Positions 1 through 5,619 of a DNA stretch of 12,599 bases are shown here, in pieces. Position 1 is the first letter of the stretch, and the number at the start of each line of letters is the position of its first letter. This stretch comes from Comamonadaceae bacterium. GTDB lineage: Bacteria > Pseudomonadota > Gammaproteobacteria > Burkholderiales > Burkholderiaceae_C. Below the pieces are notes generated by a model. That model had not been told where the DNA came from and did not search any database. It worked only from the letters and a program-made list of their open reading frames with translations. Location of the stretch: NCBI GenBank assembly GCA_947458305.1, contig CANGZO010000043.1:1-12599 (forward strand), read 5' to 3'. The position numbers were made by a program, and so were the translations under genes.

Positions 1-393
1 CCAGCGCATTTTGTAGACAAACTTGTCGCTGTCGGGCGCTTGGCCGTTCGGGAAATACGCACCGATCACACGCACGACGCCACCTGCGCCGTCGGGGTAG
101 GTGGCGGCGATCACGCGCGACATGTCGTCTTCAAAACCGGGGATGTTTTTGACCACCTCGGTGCCCGTGGCAGGGGAGATCAGCGCCACGCCGTTGTAGG
201 TTTTTTGGCCGAACCAATGGGCTTGGTAACCAGCCTCTTGCAAAGCCGCGATGGGGAATTTGTCGTCGGTGAGCTTGAGCTCTTGCAGGGCCAGCACATC
301 GATACCACCGGACTCTTTTTGCGCCGCCAGCCAGTCCAAAACTTGCGGCAGTCGCACCGACAACGAGTTCACATTCCAGGTGGCAATTTTCAT
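1..393 (-). CDS. xth: Exodeoxyribonuclease III (xth), 3' part cut off by window edge
   Basis: This is the N-terminal 131 residues of an exonuclease III / AP endonuclease, which cleaves DNA at abasic sites and degrades 3' ends during base-excision repair in the cytoplasm. The reading frame is open to the left edge, so the C-terminal half is outside the window. The start MKIATWNVNSL matches the family's N-terminus, with metal-site Asn7. It is followed by LQELK with the metal-binding Glu38 and GAYFPNG with the conserved Tyr113. The ATG at 391-393 overlaps the stop of the upstream DHFR gene (ATGA, 4 bp), which suggests translational coupling. Family assignment is secure. The paralogue label (xthA versus another Xth-type enzyme) is less certain because the catalytic Asp/His region is missing here. 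Confidence 0.93.
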   Translation of the reverse strand, partial: MKIATWNVNSLSVRLPQVLDWLAAQKESGGIDVLALQELKLTDDKFPIAALQEAGYQAHWFGQKTYNGVALISPATGTEVVKNIPGFEDDMSRVIAATYPDGAGGVVRVIGAYFPNGQAPDSDKFVYKMRW

Positions 394-890
394 GGCGTGG
401 GGCTGCGGTGGTGTTGGTAGGTGACGAAGCTGTAGCGCAAGCCATTGGCCGCCACATGGGCTTCGCGCTGCACTTCAGTCCAGCCAGCCGACAGCTCTGG
501 CGCGAAGGCATCGCCTTCATAGTCGGCTTCGATTTCGGTGACCACGGCCGTGCTGGCCAGTGGTTCGGCCTGCCGGTAAATTTCGGCGCCACCCATGATC
601 CAGGCATCGGGCGCATCGCCGCACTGGCGCATGGCGTCTTCGATGGAAGCCGCACGTAAAGCGCCTTCGGCTTGCCATTCAGTCTGGCGGGTGACGACGA
701 TGTTCAAGCGCCCGGGCAGGGGGCGAAAGCGTGCAGGCAGAGAATCCCAAGTCTTGCGGCCCATGATGACCGGCTGGCCCAGCGTCACGCGCTTGAAGTG
801 CGCCAAGTCTTCGGGAAGGTGCCAGGGCATCTGGTTGTCTTTGCCGATCACACCGTTGCGGGCGCGGGCATAAATCAGGTGCAGCTTCAT
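390..890 (-). CDS. folA: Dihydrofolate reductase
   Basis: DHFR reduces dihydrofolate to tetrahydrofolate with NADPH and so regenerates the cofactor oxidised by thymidylate synthase. The protein is 166 residues, close to the usual bacterial length of about 160. Visible motifs are NGVIG, MPWHLPEDL with the catalytic acid Asp28, PVIMGRKTWDSL (cofactor loop), LPGRLNIVVTR and IMGGAEIY (NADPH site). The ATG at 888-890 gives MKLHLIYA, which aligns with the family N-terminus; an in-frame start further upstream at 938 would lie inside thyA and add non-homologous residues. The gene starts 11 bp after the thyA stop and its stop overlaps the xth start by 4 bp. The ribosome-binding site is weak, consistent with coupling to thyA. 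Confidence 0.96.
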   Translation of the reverse strand: MKLHLIYARARNGVIGKDNQMPWHLPEDLAHFKRVTLGQPVIMGRKTWDSLPARFRPLPGRLNIVVTRQTEWQAEGALRAASIEDAMRQCGDAPDAWIMGGAEIYRQAEPLASTAVVTEIEADYEGDAFAPELSAGWTEVQREAHVAANGLRYSFVTYQHHRSPTP

Positions 891-901
891 CGAATCGGGT
901 C

Positions 902-1747
902 TCAAACGGCCACCGGCGCCTTGATGGCGGGGTGGCATTCGTAGCCCAGCACTTCGAAGTCTTCAAATTCGTAATCGAAGATGGACGCAGGCTTGCGCTT
1001 GATGTTGAGCGTGGGATAGGCCATGGGCGAACGGCTCAGTTGCAGTTCCACCTGCTCGTGGTGGTTGCTGTAAATGTGGCAGTCGCCACCCGTCCAGATG
1101 AAGTCGCCCACGTCCATGTCGCATTGCTGGGCCACCATGTGCGTCAGCAACGCATAGCTGGCGATGTTGAAAGGCACACCCAAAAAGATGTCGGCGCTGC
1201 GCTGGTAGAGCTGGCAGCTGAGCTTGGGCTTGTCGCCCGCTTTTTGCGGCGGGGCCACATAGAACTGGAAGAACGCATGGCAGGGCATGAGCGCCATCTG
1301 GTCGAGCTCGGCCACGTTCCAGGCGCTCACGATGATGCGGCGGCTGTCGGGGTTGTTTTTGAGCGTGTCCATGACCTGCTGCATCTGGTCGATGTGGCCG
1401 CCGCCCGGCGTGGGCCAGCTGCGCCACTGCACGCCATAAACAGGGCCCAGCGAGCCATCCTCTCGAGCCCATTCGTCCCAAATGGTGCAGCCGCGTTCTT
1501 GCAGCCACTTCACATTGCTGTCGCCGCGCAAAAACCACAAGAGTTCCACGATTATCGCCCGCAAAAACACCTTTTTGGTGGTCACCAGCGGAAAGCCCTC
1601 GTTCAGGTCAAACCGCATCTGGTGACCAAAGACGCTGCGCGTGCCGGTGCCGGTGCGGTCACCCTTTTGCACACCCGTCATGTAGACGTGGCGCATGAAA
1701 TCTTCGTATTGGCTGCGGATGGGGCAAGGATGGGCGGGCGTGTTCAT
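902..1747 (-). CDS. thyA: Thymidylate synthase
   Basis: ThyA makes dTMP from dUMP using methylene-tetrahydrofolate, releasing dihydrofolate for the adjacent DHFR. The 281-residue protein carries the family signatures in order: DRTGTGT near 30-36, WFLRGD at 71-76, MALMPCHAFFQFYV with the catalytic Cys156, QLYQRSAD, and GDCHIYSNH near 221-229. It ends in IKAPVAV, as the family does. It is longer than the 264-residue E. coli enzyme because of about 10 extra N-terminal residues and a short insertion (APPQKAGDKPK, about 165-175) in the loop before LSCQLYQRS. The ATG at 1745-1747 was chosen; the extended frame up to 1795 adds non-homologous sequence. It is the first gene of a likely thyA-folA-xth transcription unit. 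Confidence 0.97.
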   Translation of the reverse strand: MNTPAHPCPIRSQYEDFMRHVYMTGVQKGDRTGTGTRSVFGHQMRFDLNEGFPLVTTKKVFLRAIIVELLWFLRGDSNVKWLQERGCTIWDEWAREDGSLGPVYGVQWRSWPTPGGGHIDQMQQVMDTLKNNPDSRRIIVSAWNVAELDQMALMPCHAFFQFYVAPPQKAGDKPKLSCQLYQRSADIFLGVPFNIASYALLTHMVAQQCDMDVGDFIWTGGDCHIYSNHHEQVELQLSRSPMAYPTLNIKRKPASIFDYEFEDFEVLGYECHPAIKAPVAV

Positions 1748-1858
1748 GGTCGCTGAGTTTAAGCCAGCTGCCCGCTGAACGGACCGAGGCGGCATCTACC
1801 AAGGGCGACATTGTTACCATTCTTGTTGTCCATTCAATCCTGTAATCCAAAAGAAAAC
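1748..1858. promoter_or_regulatory. Divergent intergenic region between thyA and the histidine kinase
   Basis: These 111 bp separate two divergently read genes and must hold the promoters for at least the thyA unit, and probably for the kinase operon. A loose -35/-10 pair for the rightward gene can be drawn (TTGTTA at 1811-1816 and TTCAAT at 1833-1838, 16 bp apart), but it is a poor match and I would not rely on it. The kinase start is preceded only by a purine run (AAAAGAAAAC). No clear hairpin or operator was seen. Confidence 0.3.
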
Positions 1859-3772
1859 ATGTCTTCTCAACACCCTTGGGGTTCCTTGCTGCAGCGCTGG
1901 GTGTGGGTGCTTTTTTGGGCTGTTGCCGTATGGGGGCCGACGGCGGCTTGGGCACAAGACCTCATCTTGGAAAAATCCTTCTGGACCGATACCACGGGGA
2001 ACGCCAGCTTTGAGCAGGCCAGCTCTGCCTCTTTCACGCCTTACAAAGGGGTGCTCAGCAAGGGCTTCAGCCGTGATGTGCAGTGGGTCAGGTTGAAAAT
2101 TGACGGCGTGGAGCCTGGCGTCACCGACAAGATGGTGCTGCGCATTCGCCCGGTTTTTCTCGACCACATCACGCTTTTTGACCCGCTAGAGCAGGTCCCG
2201 GGCAGGGCCTCTCGCATCACGGGCGATCGCACGCCATTCGAGGCCACCGAATTCGAATCGCTCAACCACGCTTTCGTCATCCCGGCCCATCAGGCCCCGC
2301 GCCATGTCTGGTTGCGGCTGTCCACCAGCAGCACACAGTTGATGCACGTTGAAGCGCTCTCGCAACGCGAAATGCTGCGCGAAGAACACACCTTGTGGCT
2401 GGCCTATTCGGCCTTGCTGGCGGTTCTTTTTTCATGCTTGCTGTGGGTGTTCATTTCATGGTTGCAAGACCGTGACCCGGTCAATGGCGTCTTTGTCATG
2501 CGCCAGAGCGTTTTGCTCGTCTACACCGCTTGCTATTTGGGGTATCACCGCATCCTGTTTGACGGCCTGCTTTCTGCACAGCACCAGGATCTTTTCTACA
2601 GCTGGGCCCTGTTGTTGTCGACCACGCTGACCTTCGTTTTTGAGTACCGGCTTTTGCACGAATACGCCATCTCGCGCTGGGGACGCTATGTGCTGCGCAC
2701 CGGGCTGTCAGTATCTTTGCTGGTGCTGGTGCTCATGCTGGTGGGCCGCAGCGACTGGGCTTTGCCCCTCAACACACTCCTGGTGGGGCTGGGCATGTTG
2801 TCTTTGCTGGTCATCTCTGTCTTCATTCGCCCAAATGCACCTGCCGAGGCCCTTGCATTGGGCCGCTATTTGCTGCCCAGGTGGGCCATCGTCGCTTACT
2901 ACGGCCTGGCGGTCACCTTGTTGGCCGTGAGCATCATGCCCAGTCTGGGTTTGATTCAGGGCGCCCTGATTTCCATCTACGGTGTGCTGCTTTATGGCTT
3001 GCTCTCGGGCTTGGTCATGACCTCGCTGCTCATCGTTCGTTCGCGGCAGATGGAGCGATTGCGCCGCGAGCAAGCCAACCACCTGTTTCTGTCGCGTGAA
3101 CAACTCGCTATCGAAACCCGTCGTCGCCAAGACCAATCGCAGCTGCTCAACATGCTCATGCACGAGCTCAAGACGCCTTTGGCTGTGATCGACTTGGCAC
3201 TCAAGGACCGTGCCGCGACCGACAAAGCCCAAAACTATGTGAGCCGTGCCATCGACAACATGAAATCTATTCTCAACCGCTGCGTTCAGACCGACCGCTT
3301 GGTCGAGCGGCCTTTTGAAGCGCAAATGCAGCGATTTGACCTCGCCCGGCAACTGCAGCTATGGGTGCAAGACAACCCGCAGGCCGAAAAGCAAATTGCG
3401 CTGCAAGTTGTGGCTGCTGCACCCGTCGAAACCGACTTGCAATGCGTGCAAATCATCGCCAGCAACCTCATTGAAAACGCCCTCAAATACGGCGATCTGC
3501 AGCAGCCTGTTGAGCTCACCTTGCAGCCGCAGCCCCATGCAGATGGGAGAGTCGGCTGGATCCTGCATGTGTGCAATGCGCCCGGCGCAGCTGGCCTGCC
3601 TGATGTGGACAAGGTCTTTGCCAAGTACTACCGCAGCGCCGCAGCGCAACGCCAGTCGGGCACGGGCTTAGGTTTGTTTTTGTCACACAATCTGGCCCAG
3701 CAAATTGGCGCTGAACTTCGCTACCAGCCCACCGACACCCACATCTGCTTTGAACTATGGCTGCCCACCTGA
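1859..3772 (+). CDS. 7TMR-DISM-type sensor histidine kinase
   Basis: This is a membrane sensor kinase of 637 residues. It has an N-terminal signal peptide ending near TAAWA/QDL, then an extracytoplasmic beta-rich domain of the 7TMR-DISMED2 type (about 35-175). Seven hydrophobic segments follow between about 180 and 391, as in the 7TMR-DISM family. A short coiled stretch leads to the HisKA domain, with phospho-acceptor His435 in HELKTPL. The HATPase domain shows the N box with Asn540 (NLIENALKYG), an F-box-like VFAKYYR, and the glycine-rich GTGLGLFLS at 601-609. The usual DxGxG (G1) box is replaced by CNAPGAAG. The ATG at 1859 places the signal peptide correctly; a TTG at 1811 would add 16 unlikely residues. 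The 16-bp overlap with the next gene indicates an operon. The signal is unknown; the extracytoplasmic domain resembles carbohydrate-binding folds by family knowledge only. Confidence 0.9.
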   Translation: MSSQHPWGSLLQRWVWVLFWAVAVWGPTAAWAQDLILEKSFWTDTTGNASFEQASSASFTPYKGVLSKGFSRDVQWVRLKIDGVEPGVTDKMVLRIRPVFLDHITLFDPLEQVPGRASRITGDRTPFEATEFESLNHAFVIPAHQAPRHVWLRLSTSSTQLMHVEALSQREMLREEHTLWLAYSALLAVLFSCLLWVFISWLQDRDPVNGVFVMRQSVLLVYTACYLGYHRILFDGLLSAQHQDLFYSWALLLSTTLTFVFEYRLLHEYAISRWGRYVLRTGLSVSLLVLVLMLVGRSDWALPLNTLLVGLGMLSLLVISVFIRPNAPAEALALGRYLLPRWAIVAYYGLAVTLLAVSIMPSLGLIQGALISIYGVLLYGLLSGLVMTSLLIVRSRQMERLRREQANHLFLSREQLAIETRRRQDQSQLLNMLMHELKTPLAVIDLALKDRAATDKAQNYVSRAIDNMKSILNRCVQTDRLVERPFEAQMQRFDLARQLQLWVQDNPQAEKQIALQVVAAAPVETDLQCVQIIASNLIENALKYGDLQQPVELTLQPQPHADGRVGWILHVCNAPGAAGLPDVDKVFAKYYRSAAAQRQSGTGLGLFLSHNLAQQIGAELRYQPTDTHICFELWLPT

Positions 3773-4455
3773 GCATCGTCCTCGTTGAAGACAACGACGA
3801 TCTGCGTGAACTGACCGCCGAAGCGCTGCGCGACGAAGGCCACCGTGTGGTCGCCCTCAGCTGTGCCGAAGAACTTGAAGACCAAGCCCGTGGCGCTTGC
3901 GCTGACGTCTTTCTCATTGACCTGAATCTGCCTGGTGAAGACGGCTTCAGTCTTTCTCGCCGCATCCGCCAAGTGCACCCGCTGGTGGGCATCATCATCA
4001 TTTCCGCCCGCTCGGATCTGCAAGACAAAGTCGTGGGCTACGACAGTGGCGCCGACTGGTACTTGCCTAAGCCCGTGCCCTTTGCGGAGTTGTCGGCTGC
4101 GCTCAAAAGTTTTGCCCGCCGTCGTCTGGCGCAGCAGGTCGACTCCGTTATGCCCTCTGGTGGTTTGCGCCTGCAGCAGCGTGAGTTGCAGGGGCCTGTG
4201 GGCAGCGTGCGGCTCACGCCCGCCGAAGAAAACCTGCTGACGGCCTTGGCCCGTGCGCCCTCCGGCCGACTTGAAAACTGGCAACTGCTCGAACTGTTTG
4301 GCCTTGACAGCGCCGACGTCAGCAAAACCAGCCTTGAAGTGCGCATCACACGCTTGCGCAAGAAACTCAGCCAAGTGGGTGCAACGGAGCCTTGCCTCGA
4401 ATCCATCCGAGGCATCGGCTACCAGCTGAATGTGCCGGTGCAAGTGATGGCTTGA
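3757..4455 (+). CDS. OmpR/PhoB-family response regulator
   Basis: This two-domain response regulator of 232 residues is presumably phosphorylated by the upstream kinase. The receiver domain (about 5-120) has the acidic pair Glu11/Asp12, phospho-acceptor Asp55 in LIDLNLPGEDG, Ser83 in IISAR, and Lys105 in LPKP. The C-terminal winged helix (about 137-227) contains VRLTPAEENLL, the recognition-helix region LEVRITRLRKKL, and the closing IRGIGYQL, all typical of OmpR-type DNA-binding domains. The ATG at 3757 lies inside the kinase gene (16-bp overlap), so the two are probably translated together. The target promoter is not shown by the sequence. The two-partner secretion locus downstream is a reasonable candidate because a close paralogue of this DNA-binding domain stands in front of it. 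Confidence 0.93.
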   Translation: MAAHLSIVLVEDNDDLRELTAEALRDEGHRVVALSCAEELEDQARGACADVFLIDLNLPGEDGFSLSRRIRQVHPLVGIIIISARSDLQDKVVGYDSGADWYLPKPVPFAELSAALKSFARRRLAQQVDSVMPSGGLRLQQRELQGPVGSVRLTPAEENLLTALARAPSGRLENWQLLELFGLDSADVSKTSLEVRITRLRKKLSQVGATEPCLESIRGIGYQLNVPVQVMA

Positions 4456-4478
4456 TTTGTAGAAGCTTCGCCTGCACC

Positions 4479-4799
4479 TCAGGCCAGTACGGTCAGGCCG
4501 TGTTTGTTGACGATGTTGAGCAATTTCAGCGCCATACCGCTGGGTTTTTTGGTCCCGGCTTCCCATTTCTGAACGGTGGATTCACTGGTGTTGAGATAGA
4601 TGGCGAAAACGGGTTGACTGACCTTGACACTCTCTCTGATTTTTTTGATCTGCGCTGCTTCAAGCTGTGGTGTCTGCGCAATGCAAGAAACATCAAAAGC
4701 CTTCATCGTGGCCTTGTCAATGGCACCGACCTTGTGCAAGGCTGCTGCAGACTCATGGATGGACTGCATCACATCACTTTTGTATTTTTTCTTGCTCAT
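4479..4799 (-). CDS. XRE/HigA-like antitoxin, helix-turn-helix regulator
   Basis: This small DNA-binding protein of 106 residues is the probable antitoxin and autorepressor of the pair with the preceding toxin gene. Residues about 46-100 form an XRE-type helix-turn-helix domain: IKKIRESVKVSQPVFAIYL, then the turn and the recognition helix TSESTVQKWEAG, then KKPSGMALKLL. The Lys-rich N-terminus (MSKKKYKSD) is typical of antitoxins paired with RelE-type toxins of this family. A strong Shine-Dalgarno (AGGAG on the minus strand, 4807-4811) lies 7 nt before the ATG. The start overlaps the toxin gene's 3' end by 26 bp. The gene ends 24 bp from the convergent response regulator. Its codons are more AT-rich than those of its neighbours, which suggests recent acquisition. 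Confidence 0.88.
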   Translation of the reverse strand: MSKKKYKSDVMQSIHESAAALHKVGAIDKATMKAFDVSCIAQTPQLEAAQIKKIRESVKVSQPVFAIYLNTSESTVQKWEAGTKKPSGMALKLLNIVNKHGLTVLA

Positions 4800-5055
4800 T
4801 GCAAATCTCCTGCAAATCTTTTGAGTCGATCAAATGGGTTAACTGTTCTGTACTCAACTTTTCATAGACTTTGGCGAGTTGTTTGAACGTCTTCAACTCT
4901 ACTTGCGAAATGTTAGCCGTGTCCTTTTTCGCAAACAGATGCTGGTAAATCCATAACTTGCCACCCTTGGCCAACAAGAGGGAGCGATGCTCATTCTTGT
5001 TGATTCTTTTTTTGTAGACACCGCCACCAAGATCATCGGCTTGCCCTGCCATCAC
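4774..5055 (-). CDS. RelE/HigB-like toxin (PF06296-type), N-terminally truncated, possibly a pseudogene
   Basis: This is the toxin partner, a RelE-type mRNA interferase family normally about 110-125 residues long. The frame from GTG 5055 gives 93 residues: DDLGGGVYKKRI near the start, then HRSLLLAKGG, the LFAKKD.ANI segment and the C-terminal LQEICNE, all matching the RelE toxin family. Homology does not begin at this start. In-frame codons upstream, back to about 5093, read SLISDLDLCIAVKEV, which fits the family segment before DLGGG. No ATG, GTG or TTG start lies there, and the frame is closed by TAA at 5119-5121. The expected N-terminal strand and helix (about 17 residues) are missing from this frame. 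Either an unusual start such as CTG is used, or the toxin is dead. It overlaps the antitoxin gene by 26 bp. Confidence 0.7.
   Translation of the reverse strand: MMAGQADDLGGGVYKKRINKNEHRSLLLAKGGKLWIYQHLFAKKDTANISQVELKTFKQLAKVYEKLSTEQLTHLIDSKDLQEICNEQEKIQK
4807..4811 (-). promoter_or_regulatory. Ribosome-binding site of the antitoxin gene
   Basis: AGGAG reads on the minus strand 7 nt before the antitoxin ATG and inside the toxin coding frame. It is one of the clearest Shine-Dalgarno sequences in the window. It lets the antitoxin be translated independently even though the genes overlap, which matters if the toxin reading frame upstream is broken. Confidence 0.7.
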
Positions 5056-5090
5056 TTCCTTGACTGCAATGCATAAATCTAGGTCGGAGA

Positions 5091-5198
5091 TCAGTGAGGG
5101 TGGAGACCCTGGTGGACTTTATGCGACGCAGTTCGCAACGACTTCTTCGCGGCGAGGGCGCCGCTCTCACAAAAGAAAATTCCTTTATAAACCTTCAT
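5091..5198 (-). pseudogene. Possible displaced N-terminal fragment of the toxin
   Basis: A 35-codon frame starting at ATG 5196-5198 reads MKVYKGIFF and later AAKKSL, then stops at TGA 5091-5093. The beginning resembles the usual toxin N-terminus, which has a basic MxVxK start, an aromatic residue and an AKKxSL segment. It is in a different frame from the rest of the toxin. The codons after AAKKSL correspond to nothing in the family. About 44 nt would have to be removed to join AAKK to the SLISDLDLC segment in frame. The resemblance is short and could be chance, so this is a hypothesis rather than an established gene fragment. Confidence 0.28.
5094..5170. repeat. GC-rich 77-bp island with imperfect inverted ends
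   Basis: This stretch is about 64% GC by hand count and lies next to very AT-rich DNA. Its ends are imperfect inverted repeats: GTGAGGGTGGAG at 5094-5105 matches the reverse complement of 5159-5170 at 9 of 12 positions. Inside are two small hairpins: AGGGT/ACCCT with a 4-nt loop (5097-5110) and GCGGC/GCCGC with a 6-nt loop (5149-5164). It sits where the toxin's N-terminus should be coded. It could be a small mobile or REP-like element, or only a GC-rich remnant. No other copy is in this window. Confidence 0.35.
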
Positions 5199-5270
5199 TT
5201 TCTTTCATAAGCCTTCTATTTGCCTGTTTATGTTGGCAAATTTAGCAATTTGAAAGCCTTTGAAAGGTTT
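5181..5270. promoter_or_regulatory. AT-rich region with 10-bp-phased repeats, candidate operator/promoter of the secretion locus
   Basis: Between the toxin gene and the orphan winged-helix gene lies strongly AT-rich DNA. CCTT or CTTT recurs at 5182, 5192, 5202 and 5212, exactly 10 bp apart. At the 20-bp scale, 5181-5200 matches 5201-5220 at 15 of 20 positions. Further on, TTTGAAAG occurs at 5249-5256 and 5259-5266, again 10 bp apart. It is close to the inverted form of the CTTTCATAA unit. Tandem half-sites one helical turn apart are the usual layout of OmpR/PhoB-type operators. A weak sigma70-like pair (TTGAAA 5250-5255, TATCAA 5272-5277, 16-bp spacer) overlaps the second repeat group. The operator role is inferred. 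Confidence 0.4.
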
Positions 5271-5619
5271 CTATCAATTCATTTTCTTTAATCAGCAGCA
5301 TCTACAAATTCGTCAGCATGCTGTGCTCTCACTTCACAAACTCGATCTGACCGGCCCTGCCGGCACCGTCCGCCTCACGGCGACCGAAGCCACGTTGCTC
5401 CAAGCCTTTGCGCAGTCGTCCGATGCGAGGCTGGCGTTTGAGCAAGTCGCGCAGTGCATGGGCATCGTGCTCAGTGAAGAGCAGAAATCCAACATTCAGG
5501 TGCGCATGGTGCGCCTGCGCAAAAAGCTGCACGAAGCGGGCGCTGAAGGCGCCGTCATCGAAGCCATTCGCAACGTGGGTTACCAGTTCTTTGACGAACT
5601 GGATCTCCGCAAATCATGA
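5260..5619 (+). CDS. Stand-alone OmpR-type winged-helix DNA-binding protein (no receiver domain)
   Basis: The 119-codon frame contains only an OmpR-type effector domain: TVRLTATEATLL, then IQVRMVRLRKKL in the recognition-helix region, then IRNVGYQFF. Aligned by hand with the response regulator at 3757-4455, about 34 of 81 positions are identical, including a shared LxGPxGxVRLT lead-in. There is no receiver domain, transmembrane segment or ATP-binding part. The start is uncertain: no in-frame ATG exists. The choices are TTG 5260 (119 residues) or GTG 5323 (about 98 residues, just before the conserved domain), neither with a good ribosome-binding site. The stop overlaps the tpsB ATG (ATGA, 4 bp), so the two are probably co-translated. 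It may be a dedicated regulator of the secretion genes or the C-terminal remnant of a second response regulator. Confidence 0.72.
   Translation: MKGFYQFIFFNQQHLQIRQHAVLSLHKLDLTGPAGTVRLTATEATLLQAFAQSSDARLAFEQVAQCMGIVLSEEQKSNIQVRMVRLRKKLHEAGAEGAVIEAIRNVGYQFFDELDLRKS

Noticed and set aside
932..1756. Plus-strand open frame (274 codons) opposite thyA
   Set aside because: It is antisense to thymidylate synthase along its whole length and shows no family features.
4437..4478. Possible terminator between the convergent regulator and antitoxin genes (GGTGCA at 4437-4442, TGCACC at 4473-4478)
   Set aside because: The stem is only 6 bp with a loop of 30 nt and no T tract, so it is not convincing. The GAAGCTTC palindrome between them is too short to mean anything.
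3721..4566. Minus-strand open frame (281 codons) opposite the response regulator
   Set aside because: It is a shadow of the regulator gene; the regulator's REC and winged-helix motifs are unambiguous.
4392..4886. Plus-strand open frame (164 codons) across the antitoxin gene
   Set aside because: It starts inside the regulator and runs antisense to the antitoxin, which has clear HTH motifs and a strong ribosome-binding site.
5060..5245. Plus-strand 61-codon open frame starting at 5060
   Set aside because: It has no ribosome-binding site or family resemblance and crosses the GC-rich island and AT-rich spacer. It is more likely chance.
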